Source: Sclerurus mexicanus (taxonomy: Eukaryota; Chordata; Aves; Passeriformes; Furnariidae). From it: a stretch of 64,000 nucleotides of DNA. Below the pieces are notes generated by a model that saw only the letters and a program-made list of their open reading frames with translations, ran no database searches and was not told the origin of the DNA. Made by a program: the position numbers and the translations under genes. The stretch is taken from the NCBI GenBank assembly GCA_013396755.1, contig VWZF01005202.1:258614-322613 (forward strand), in the 5' to 3' direction. Shown here piece by piece: positions 24,601 to 36,451 of this stretch; positions within the stretch are counted from its first letter, which is position 1; every line of letters starts with the position of its first letter.

Positions 24601-27600
24601 CAAGCCAAATCATCTCTTCCACTCATGGATCTTTTGAAATTCATGAAAATCTCCGTGGTTCTTTGAAGACAAATACTGTTTACTAGTGCTAGCTGTTACT
24701 TAGCTTTTAGCATTTTTTATCTTTTATTTAAATTTTGCATAGAGGAAAGTCACTGCCACAACCTACTTGCACGACAACTTAGTGTGTTTTCCTTCCAGTT
24801 TTAATTCTCCTTTGCAAGAGGTATACTCAACCTTAGCTCTTATATGAATTCCATATAACTTTGGCATACATCAGAAAACATTTTCTTTTTTTAACACCAG
24901 ACAAACGCACAAAATGTCATCTCCTGTTGAACTGTCAAAAAAGCTCACACTAGCATAGCAGTGAAAGAGGGTGGGTTTTTCCCTTAAAATCTCCAGATGA
25001 GTTAAGGCTCTCTGATGTGTTCATTAAAAAAAAAAATCCAACACAACAGTAATTGTTTCACCTAAGCTCAATGCGGCTGAACCTGAAAAGAATTCAGTGT
25101 CATAACAGCAATCCCTACTATAGAAAAAATCCTGCAACTGTTTACACACTGTGGAAGGATTTCTCATGAATTCAGAAAAAACTGCATGGCTGTTAGCTAG
25201 TAAAGACACAGCTTTCCTTGTTCACTGGTAACACCCACAGCTATGAACTCTTAATCCCATAAACAGATACAGTTTGAGGACCCTATATGAGTAAAAATGT
25301 GAATATTAATGGTTGAATCCATTATATGTTAATGGCTTTGTTTTAACAAGCAATGAGAAGGACATGTTATATTAAAGTGCATTGTCTTCACATGTGAGGG
25401 TGGGGATGGGATGGAGAGGTTTTATTTCCTCCTGAATTGTACAAGCAGCACCTGTTGGCAGCACAAACAGGCAGCAGGCGGGGGAATTCTTTCACCCTGT
25501 CCAGGCAAAAAAGCAGTAGAGGTGCTGTGCTGTCTCCTGCCAGGACACCCAGAGCAGTTCTCAGGCTCTACAGCACCTCCTTATTTGTTTTTGCAGTGCC
25601 TAGGACAGGACTGCAGCAGTAGGAGCCAAGCTGTCTCTCTCCCTTCCCATGGACCAGATCTTGACAGCTGTGCACAGACCATGGCTAAATACTGAGCCGA
25701 GGCACAGAAACCAACAGCAACCCCATTCAAAACCAGGCTGTAGTCTCCTCTGTTCCTTATCTGTTGCCCTTGTTCTGGGGTTAGGCCAAAATGAGCCCAT
25801 AACCCTGCTGGTAAGAGCACCTCTGGCACTGCTCCACATCTTCATTTATAACAGGGGCAGGCAGCACAGAATCCAGGCTGGGAAAGGATCCTGTGGGAAA
25901 ATGGGTTTCAGCACCACTGAACTGCCTATAAATACAGACACTCTCAACACTATCTCTTAGCAAATCTATAATCCCGGAGAATTTGTTCACAGTAAGCTGT
26001 AAATCACGCCACACAGGATACAATTCACTGATGCACCACTAAGCAGAGCACTGGAACAATTAATGCAAGGCTTTGATAGGGGCTTCTCATGGCACTGAAT
26101 TTTGGCCAGAAGGCCTAAGAAACTATCTGAAGTGAAAATGAGCAGTACATTAGAGAAAAGCACACAGGACAAACAGGTTTGGCAGTTTGGACTTCCAGAG
26201 CCGCTTATGTGTGAAAAGCAATTATCAGATTTGACACAACGGCAGGCCAGTCATGCTTTCAATTCCCTTGTAGTGGTAGCTGTCATTGGCTTACAAAGCT
26301 TTTATGTTTAATGCTAGAAATGCAGAATTAACTCTGCCTGAGATACAAGGCATGATAGCCAAAATAGCCAAAAGTTTTAGTTAACATAGGGTAGGTTATA
26401 AACTGCAATATCTCTGGAGTGTTCCTGTTAGGAAAGGCAGCAGCTCAAAGGATATTAACCATTTTGGGCATCTTAGCTGAATGCCCATGAGTCACTGTTG
26501 GCTGTAAGTGCATCTAGAGAAGATAAGAAGAAATGTTCAGGGGCAGAAAGCAAGTCAAAACCTTTTTTGAATCTAAATAGGACAAATGAAAGTACAAACT
26601 TCAATTTTTCTTTCATTTTTAAAAGAGTCACTTCTTATTGCTATAGCTGCCTCTCACTATCATTTCCATCATTTATTTATCATCTGACTGACTTATAAAC
26701 ACACTCTGGTACTATCTGAGTTTATTATGGCACTGATTTTAAAATTTCATACACTGCTATTTTGGGGCTCTTGCATCCCTGAAGATGTGATTACTCCAAA
26801 TCTCTGCAAGCACAACATGAACATTCCCATAGCAGATCTTTCTGACATGGAACTAAATACAGCACACAGTAAATATGCAACTAACATCAAAGCAGTTCTT
26901 CAGACCTGACCAAAGCATTGGTTGCATTTAACACCTAACAATGGAGAGGTACAAGCCACTCTTTTAAGAGAGACGACATTTCTGAGTGTAAAACACAGTA
27001 TAGATACTGATGAGATCCTTTTGTTAGTCTCATTTAATTGGTTCTGATAGATTGTCTCTAGGCTGAATAGCAAATGACTACAGTGATTTCTACAGATCTC
27101 ACATCTAAGCAGAGCAGATTCCATAGTCTTCTCAATGTAAACTTTGAAACCTTCCTTATTCTGGGGTGCAGCAATGAAGACAAAAACCCCCAAGAGTCTT
27201 CAGGCAATTACTACCTCATTAGGGTACAGCAAAGGCCATTGTCCATGTAGAAATGGCAATTCCTGGCTATTTGCCTTTGAAATGCTGCATATTATGACAC
27301 CTCAAACTTTCACACAGAAAACTTTCATGAGGGATAATCTGATTAGCCTCTTTTTCATTGGCTGAGTACTTGCAGATAATACTAAACTTACCTCCCATTG
27401 AGATATCCCTTTTTTAGCAAAATGTACATAATCTAAAAAGGAAACCTGAAAATAAGCCTACATTTTAAAAGAACATATAAAATGTTATTTCCTACCTTAT
27501 ACCTGCATCACCTTCTAATAAATGCCATGTAGTTGTGGGAGGGCATTTTCAGAAGGGAGGAAAGTCCTAGGAAACAAAATGCTTTTAGTAGAATTCTGAA

Positions 27601-30600
27601 TGGTTTCATTGAGTATTTTTAGCCTGGCATCTCGAGAAGCTCTGCAAACATTTGCAAAACTCTAAAACAGGGCCAGGGTTATGTCACTATCTTCGGTACA
27701 AATAATTTGTTAGGATCTATTTTATTCTGGCACAGGGATATATCAGGAGAGGATGCGTGAACTGGCTTGTTTTCTTTTGGATTAATGTTGTTTGTCAACT
27801 GAAGGCTGTCTTTATGTGGAAAGAGCAAGGTGCCAAGAAGTACATTTCACCATGCCAAAATTAAAGGGAGGAGCTCAGAAACAGCCTTTTATTACCTAAT
27901 TAGTTTTATCAAATGACACAGATCAACTAACAGGAGATAACTAATAGGAAAAAAGGGTCTAATGAAAAAGTAAGTTATCAGCTGGATTCTCTCCAGAAAA
28001 CAATTATCTCTCTAGGTAAACAAGTACTACTGTTGGGAGGTCAGACACCAAACACAATGAATGGAGGTCTTCTCAGGATACCAGCCCTCAGTGGAGTTGG
28101 AATGGATGAAAAAAACAGTGGGATAAACTACACTAAGAAGGGATGACTTGTCATTAAAGAAGCTAGTAACTTTAGAAAAAATTATTCCTATCTGGATACA
28201 GATATGCCACAAGCTGTTTGGGTTTTTTATTTTTATTTTTTTTAAATACAAATCAAGTATAACTGCTGGATTAGTATTTCTATTTAAAATGAAAATTAGG
28301 ACTACAATAAGAACAGCCACATTCACCTACTCAAGAGCAAATTACCAGAGTAAGATTTTTGCAGCTCATGGGGAAAATGGCAGTTCACAGATCTTATTTC
28401 ATCTTGATTGCCCTCCTAAGACTGGAAAAGATTATCACAAAAAGAAATATGTGATTTTAGATGATATTCTCCTTTATCCAGAATAACTAAGTGTAGTATC
28501 TGGAAGGTCACATGCACTTACATTTCCTTTCCATTACTTTTGCAATGGCATGAACTAAACTAGTTAAACAATTCAAAGTCATGTGGCTCACATTCAGATT
28601 ACATCAACTTTTAATTCCTAATATGAACCATATTTTCATGTTTCCCATTATTATTTGCTTATCTAACATATATCTAAAATATTAGAAACTTATCCAATTA
28701 TTTTAGCTGGTAAAATGACACCAGACATGCATAACAGCACAAAGACATTTAAGAAGCCTTGCTGAAAAGAAAAAAAATAAATCCAAAAAGAAGAATTTAG
28801 TTGACTAAAGACTTGTTCCCCCCAGCATCTTGAAGAGAAGCAACATCAATTTTGACAAATACTCTTTGAGAATTCTAAGTGATGCAACAGAAGAGTTTTA
28901 TTATGCTATTCTTTCTCCTCATCTTCCCCTTCATCCATCCTCAGCCAACGTGAAAACAGACGGGAAAGAATCTATGGGAAAACACTCTGGCAATTGGGAT
29001 CTGCAATTCTACCTTTACCGCAGAGCTGGGGGGACCACTGGAAATTTCATATATACTTTCAGTATGCTGCAGCAAGGACTCCTAGATGCAGACCTATAAA
29101 AGGAACCTAAAAGTCACTCACTCTAAGCAGAAATACCAACTGCTGCCATCCCCAAACTAAGCCAAGAGTGGGCATAAGATATTAATGAGGACTTGGCACG
29201 TCTTGGATAGGGGTGACTAGCACTGCTGGGAAAGAGCAGTCCTGTTAGCCTGCCTTTCCCTGCCTGGAAATGCTAAGTTACAGACCAAGTCCTAGTTCAG
29301 ATAAAACATCCTGATGACCCCACATCCAGCTGAGAGCTTAAAGGACATAGTAGGGTATTAGATTTTGGGGACTCCACAGTAAGAGAGTCCAGAAAAAATA
29401 AAAGAAAAAAGAGAGAGCACATTATAGGAATGCAAATCAGTGAGCTCATGCAGGCACAAAAAGAAAGCAGATTTAGTTGAGGAATGAAATAACCAGTAGA
29501 TGAACTTATTTCATCTGTCATCCACCTTTAAAGCCCTGCAAAGAAAAGACTGTAAGATTCATGGCCTTCACAAGATTACAAGTGACTCCATAAAGAGCAG
29601 GGATTCTCTGCCAAAAACAGCCAGTCTTCATGTTCCTCCTTGGCTGGCAAATCTTAATCCCTGTGATATTCAGGCCTGCACAGGGATGAGGTCACTGGCC
29701 ATGATCAGTACATCAGCACGTGTGGCACAGATCTCCACGCATACGAGAGCCAGCTTCTCCCCTAACATATGATCCTTCATTCCCACAGAACAGGGCAGTA
29801 CCACTGTACTCTCTTTTCTTCTCTCCCTGCCTCCTTCTTGTTATTTTTTCCATTATTTCCCCTTATATCGGAACTGACTGCAAAATCCTCCTCAGCTCTG
29901 CCCACCTTTAAAAGACTGACAGAGGAGAAAAAAGTGGCCAAACCCTGACAGTGAGCAGAACCAGAAAAGTAACCACTGCCACTCTCACCGTGATCACCTG
30001 GAGATTCGGTCAAGCACCTTCCTTCTTCCAAAAGAACTTGCCCGAACAACATATTACCATTTTAACTGCACATCCTTTCTCTCACAAAAGGTTTCTAGCA
30101 GGCTTTGATCATGTGTGCTCTGTACAGACACTGAATTTCAAAATGCTTTGCTTACTTTTTTCTTGTAACCCTTCCTCCTATGTGCCTTAAGCAGCAAATA
30201 TCTACTGTATCTACCAGATAACTAAGTAGCAGAGGTTCCTGGACTCAAATTCCCAAATCCATCTTTTTAATGCTCGGCAATTAGGTTCAGTTAGGCCATT
30301 CAAATTTATACTGCTCTACCTATAACATTGTGAGAAGACTCTTCCCATAAATGGGTATACATCCCAGGGTGCAGCCAGAGCAACCTCCTGAGATCGTCAT
30401 TCCTCCACACCTACAGCATTCCTGCAGACAGCTCCTCTGAAAATTATAAGCTTTGAGGCAATGTTCTCTGCACACAACCTTTGTTCTTTATGTCTCCCTG
30501 AGAAGTTTCAGCCTTCCCAGCATGCCCAACACCTGACTTGTTCTGGTGGCACAGTGTGAACCCATCAAAACAAACTCATGGAAGGGTGTTCATGCTTACT

Positions 30601-31119
30601 GCTGCTTTTCCACAGCACACTGACATTTTCAATCTGGCCCTAGGAGTACTAAGGCTAGATGCACTGCAGTAAATACCAAGACTTCTCCACAAGGACTGAG
30701 TTGGTTTGGGAAGCATACCTGAATATAGGAAAAGAATTCTAAGGAATGTGGGCAAGAGAGGCCATCCAAACAAAAAAAGCTTCACTTGACCGGATCACTG
30801 ACCTTGACTAGGAATGCAGGTACTGTACACAGGAAGAAAGTTATCTGTGCTCAACTTGCAGTTAATGCCCAGATTCATAAGCTATTTTCCACAAGAAAAA
30901 GCTGTGTGTAAGGTCAGAAGGCAATAAATCATGCTGCATCATGGATCAGCTTATTGTTTAGGACACACACATGCAGAAATATCAAAGGCTTTTTGAAATT
31001 AACAGTGAGTGATTATGTGAGGCAAATGTACTGAAAACACAACAGAGTCTCTTAGCTAGGGGTAGAGAACATGCAGCCAAAGGGCTCCTCTGACTCCCAC
31101 TGCGAACAACACCGCATGG
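24601..31119. other. Unique non-coding stretch
   Basis: I see no gene. Open frames of 60-112 codons look random. AT-rich blocks with homeodomain-type cores at about 26200-26310 and 27690-27955 have the look of conserved non-coding sequence (low repetitiveness, runs of ATTA/TAAT and TTATC motifs), but this cannot be shown from one sequence. A moderately GC-richer part lies at 25400-25900 and is not a CpG island. Confidence 0.55.
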
Positions 31120-31510
31120 AAATAAGCAAAATGATGTATTACAAGAATGAAGACTGAAGGCTTTACGCTCACTTATTATTTTCCTGAACCATTAATTGCT
31201 AGACAGCTTTCTATGTCACAATAGCATTTCAATTACTGAGTATTTATATGATAAATGTACTGTACTTTTTTGAGCATGGGCAAAAATTTTATAACTATTC
31301 AAACATGTCTAATAGGAATAGTTCTAAAGGACAACTGAGCAGTTGGTCCTCCATTTGCTGTTATAAATGCAATCTATGCAAACAGATGATAAGCAATTAA
31401 CAGGATTAACAGCACATGCAATTAGCTACAGTCATATTTAGATAGGCTGATTTTTATGCACATTAAGTGGATTATTTCATTAAGTGATACGCATTTCAGC
31501 AGAATACCCT
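31120..31510. promoter_or_regulatory. Candidate conserved enhancer-like element
   Basis: The block is dense in homeodomain cores: ATTAATTG (31191), CAATTA and GATTAA near 31394-31408, CAATTAG (31419). Two exact copies of CATTAAGTG (31461-31469 and 31478-31486, 17 bases apart) contain TTAAGTG, which fits the NKX2-class consensus TYAAGTG. A TTTATGCACATTA stretch sits directly upstream of the pair. The sequence is non-repetitive, and stops break every frame. Enhancer function is inference from motif density; AT-rich DNA produces such motifs by chance. Confidence 0.3.
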
Positions 31511-34500
31511 GGATGAAGAGTGATCTTGCAAATTCAATACACATAGGTGGAAACTGTGACAGAGACTGTTACTAAGGATTATCCAATACTTCTCCTAAAA
31601 TCTGATTTTCACTTGCTTGTAATTTTGACAGACTAATTGTTTGGGCTGAAACTTTCCACGTTAGATGTGTGCTTCAGGCTATATTTTTCTTAAATTAACG
31701 AAAATGGTTAAATTATTCCCAAGATAAAAGCCAGGAAAAAAAAAAGACATTGTTTTACAGTGAGAAAATATTATCTAGTATCTCCTTGTTCAAGAATTCA
31801 AACATCCATCTTGTTTTGAACAGGCAGAAAGTGCATTTTAGTCAGGGAAGCGGCTCTTGCCAGGCCAGTCAAAACCAGTTCAAATCTGATGACACTCTGA
31901 ACCTCAGCAATCAGGTGGATAGTTCTTACTGAGTTTCATAAGGAAACATGCCTTTGAAAATCTTTCCTGTTTCCTTACAAATCCAGATATATACAACTTC
32001 ATTTCATCAGTCCTGGGAAGAGGACACAGAAGCTACAAATCATGACAGAGAACAAAACATTAAAACAAAACCCTCTGGAAGGTCAAATAGCGTGTTTATA
32101 GCTACTGCCACACACCTCCTCAGCCACCTATTACCCAGCCAGAGCAGCAGCAGAGAGTCTACGTGGGCAAAATCCCTGTGCCTCTGCCTTCAGAGCAGCC
32201 ACAGCTCACACCAAGCTCCGCTGAGTTTGCTCCACCACAGCTGTGACATGCCAGCACACTCAGGGTCACTCCGCCAGAAGGCAGTGGCCAGGTCCTCTGC
32301 AAGCCAAGAGTGGGAAGGGAAATCTGCCTCAGCACAGGAGAACTGATGGTTTTCACTGATTTCTGCAGTGATTTTTGATCAGTAGCCAACTGTTGGTTAA
32401 TCATTGACCTTTCTTCTATTGGTTGCTCAAAACAGAGAGGGCATTGCATGTGCAACTACACCACAGTCCAGAGTCGAAATGAAACAAAGTAAGCCAGAAA
32501 TTTTACTGTGACTGGAGGTTCAAGGTTGTATCCAGAGATTAGTCTTAAAAATATATAGATTATTTTGCTTCGAGCCTTCAGTTCACTTTCTATGTTGTAC
32601 AACTATTCTCATTTCAATAGTGAATTCCATTTTACACAACTTGTTGACTATGTGATGAATGAGTCTTAAAGGCAGGAGATGAAAAGGAATACTGGCTGTG
32701 CATTTGGACCCTACTTTTCTTCCTATCCCCTACAATATTATCTATTCCCACAGACAGAAACTTCAATACCCATTTATGACAAAACTATTTTCATGAATTA
32801 TGTGATCATTAATGCTAACTTTCCTTCAGTGAAGAAAATTACCTTCTCCCAGGAGAGAGAAGATTTGCAATTTCATAATAAGTGCAGCATCTCTTAAGTA
32901 GTTCTAATTTTAACAAGATGAAGTACATTTTGTTTTACAAGGATGATGGAACCATTACACAGCAAAGCACTATAAGCTTTTCAGAATGCAAGCGTTTCCT
33001 TAGATAGAAAAAAACCAGATCTGATTCTTGCTGAATTACTATTTTCTTATTATTTAAGAATACAGACATACTGGGACTTTACATACCATGCATTTAAGAC
33101 GACGAATACATAAAAACAAGAGATTCAGAAAAGTTAGGACCTTGAATAATTTTCTTCCATCATTTTAATATAAACTATTAGTTAACACTGGAAAAGTTTT
33201 GGTGATGAAAAGGAACACAACTGAAATTTCACAAGAGATGTATTTGTCAGACAGATGATCTACTCTCCAGGTCCCATGTCTCCACTGCATAAAACTATTT
33301 CCAGTAGTATTGGCTGATGTGGCATATGCTCCAATAAAGGGCAGAAAAGTGGTTTGGTGGATAGATCCCCTCCCATTCTGGATGCGTTTGGTCTTAATAC
33401 TTGGCACTATGATTATTTCTTCCCAACAAAATTAACTCTAGAGAGAGTAGAGGAATTAAAATATAACTTGTACAGTAGCTTCTTGATTTATATTTGATCT
33501 AATTGATAAACAGACTACTAGAGACTTGCCCAAAAGTTATCATCAACTGCCTATGACAAAATGTGTGTTGGTGAACATAAAGAGAAAAGAATTGCCTCAG
33601 AAAAGCAACACAAAGCACCAAGTGAATCGGAAAGAGAATGTGAAAGACAGAGGGCATGCACTGTAGCTCTTTCATGCTCTGGTTAGTTTTTGTGAGCTTG
33701 ATTTATGTATAATTAACCATTTTTCCTCCTGCAAACAATTTCATTCGAAGCTGTGCTATCATTTTTACCACACATCCTCCTGCCACAGCCACATAAAGCA
33801 GTCCAGCCTAACGTGGTGACAACTGAAACATGTTGCCACAGCAAGAGTCCAAACTCTCTATGTTTGCATAAAATCTCACTGTCTTGTCTCCCTCCTGCTC
33901 CTTCTATCATCACAAGAATGAAAGAAATTCATAAACTGTAACTCTCAGTCTAATAGAACCTTGGCCAAAATTCAAGCTTGATAATTAATTACATTCTGTC
34001 TCTCCAAATTCCCACACTGGGCTGACTAAGAGAAATAACTCTTCTTTTCCCCTCCTAGACAACAATGTTTTATACGGCTAATGGACACAGCAATTCACCT
34101 CTGAGAGAGCTAGGAAGTTAACTGGAGAAAAACAAGAGATGCTTATAATACCTGGATAATACAACAGCAGCAGATGAAAGAGTATTATAGTAAGTGTATG
34201 TCAACCCAAAAGCTAAATCATTGTTCCCTAATTACACTTTCCATCAGAAAATAAAAGCACAGACGACCATATAGGACAGGCAGCTGTGAGGTTTTGATGT
34301 CTGAGGAACTATAACACAGGCTGAATGATTTGGGATAGGAGGGTATTTGAGGCAATTCAGATATGGTTATGAAAAGCTGATAAATCAGTAAGGTAAAATA
34401 CATTTAAATATAGCACCAGATCTCAATAAAACACAGAAGGCATCCAAACCATTTCAGTCTGAAGAATATGGAGCATTAACACTATACCATGATCTCAGAC

Positions 34501-35379
34501 AGCCATAAATCAAATCACTACCTCATGCCACTATTCAGTAAATTACCAATATATAAAGGGAAGGAAAACTATTATGATACCTGTACTGTGCACATAACAT
34601 AAACAACTCATTGCATGGGGATTGTAATTGGAATTTTCTTCTGAGGCTGATATATGAACACTATAACCTTCAGCAGCACTCTTACAAGATTTTATTTATT
34701 GAGTATTTCACATGTATTTGTAAAGGACTTAATTAACTTCTTTCCCTTCTGAGACAAAAGGGTGTGCATCGTCACAGAAAAGAATCACAAGGCAAGGCTG
34801 GCATGAACAGTCCTTCTAGCACTGCATGTATTTCACACTGACAAAAACCGATGCAATTCTTTCTGAATACTGAAGATACCATCAATAAAATCTGTGTTGT
34901 TTCTTCCTTAATCTGTCATATTTGATGCCTGAGTCACTGTTTTACAGATGCCATCTAACCTAGAAGCATCGGGTATCCATTCAAGAACAAGACATTAATA
35001 CACAGTGATGAACTATTTTTACATTGGTCATGTTACTACAGAGAATATATGCAGTGGATGTTGCCAAAAGCATAGGATTGTTCTCCATTTACCAGATGGT
35101 AAATCTAGATCCTGTTTATACTCAGTTTAGGTTTCTAAAAACTCTTCAAATTCTAAATGAGAAGCAGGGTAATTTCAATCCAGCTACACTTGAAAGGCAG
35201 TGTTGGAACAACTAACTCAACTCCCATCCAATTCTTCATTCATTCCACTCACATTTAACCTGGAGGGCATAAACCCTCCAATATTATTATACAAATAAGG
35301 TCCAGGTTACTACAAGCATAACAGCCACTGCATACTGCACCCATGTTCTGATGCACCTTGTGCATGCTCTTGAGATGAA
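31511..35379. other. Unique non-coding stretch
   Basis: I recognise no gene or repeat family. A 132-codon plus-strand frame at 31948-32346 is Ser/His/Gln-rich and unlike known proteins. The rest is AT-rich sequence with short homopolymers. Confidence 0.6.
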
Positions 35380-35710
35380 GAGGCTCATGAAGGGAAGAGG
35401 AGGGGCAGGCACTGATCTCTTCTCTGGGGTGACCAGTGATAGGTCCTCAGGGAATGGCCTGAAGTTGTGTCAGGGGAAGTTTAGGTTAGATATTAGAAAA
35501 AAATTCTTCATCCAGAGGGTGGTTGGGCACTGGAACAGGCTCCCCAGGGAACTGATCACAGCCCCAAGCCTGCCAGAGTTCAAGAAGAATTTGGACAATG
35601 CTCTCAGGCACATGGTGTGACTCTTGGGGATGGTCCTGTGCAAAGCCAGGAGTTGGACTCGATGATCCTTGTGGATCCCCTCCAACCCATCAGATTCTGG
35701 GATTCTGCAA
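35380..35710 (+). mobile_element. CR1 LINE, 5'-truncated 3' end
   Basis: The fragment carries the end of CR1 ORF2 and its short 3' UTR. The frame (open across 35351-35620) reads RLDIRKKFFIQRVVGHWNRL and then PRELITAPSLPEFKKNLDNA, the typical C-terminal tail of avian CR1 ORF2, stopping at 35618-35620. The 3' UTR GGAGTTGGACTCGATGATCC follows, then a short tail of ATTCTGGGATTCTG repeats. The 5' truncation is the usual outcome of target-primed reverse transcription. Remaining frame integrity suggests it is younger than the minus-strand fragment at 15.6-15.96 kb. The exact 5' limit and subfamily are uncertain. Confidence 0.92.
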
Positions 35711-36423
35711 GATTTACTGCAAGCAGTTCAGGCACCCAAGGCTTGGAACCCTGCCCTGATATCAACACCACATGGACTGGACAGAGACACAAGAAAACAG
35801 TTTAGGTAGAATAATTAGTATCATCCATTTTACACAACAAATCAATCTTATTCAGTAGCAGAAATGCTGGGTCATTACATACTGGCTGCAAGAGGCAATA
35901 AAAAAGTCAAACCTTTCTAAGCATAGAAATGGTAAGCAGAATTAGCAGTTCATTTATTTTACTTGATGACTTGGTACTAAGTATAGAGTTGATCATTAAT
36001 TCCGCAAGAAAAATATTTCAATAGTTTTACATCTTTTACTTTAGGTTTCACAAAAAAAAAGCCCCAAACTAAGAACATATACACAGAGTTGTACGTTATA
36101 TGATTTACACATATATAATATACAAAAGTCTGAAACACCCTGTGCATGCAAACACATATAAAAACTATGACAAACAAATGCTTGCCTAAATATATTACTA
36201 TCTAGTACAAAGTGGAAAGGATGGAGCCATCAGACAAAGATTACCTTTAGGTCAGTGTTTGCTTTAAACTGGAACCTGCTCCAGAACTATCACCCACATA
36301 TGTCCAAAAACTGGTAACCCTACAGCTCCCAGTGCAGGAACCCGATTCACATGAGCTCTCTTCCTCATGATTAGAGCTGCAATACATTGCTATATAGACA
36401 CTTCCTATTAATTTCACTTTCTT

Positions 36424-36451
36424 AGCTATTCATATTAATATATGAATAGCT
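36424..36451. repeat. Perfect inverted repeat, 12-bp arms
   Basis: AGCTATTCATAT and its exact reverse complement ATATGAATAGCT are separated by TAAT. The 28-base unit could extrude as a hairpin. It is AT-rich and stands alone, with no flanking duplicated target site that I can see, so no transposon is implied. Confidence 0.75.

Noticed and set aside
31948..32346. 132-codon plus-strand frame
   Set aside because: Low-complexity Ser/His/Gln composition and no recognisable domain; overlapped by a minus-strand frame of similar quality.
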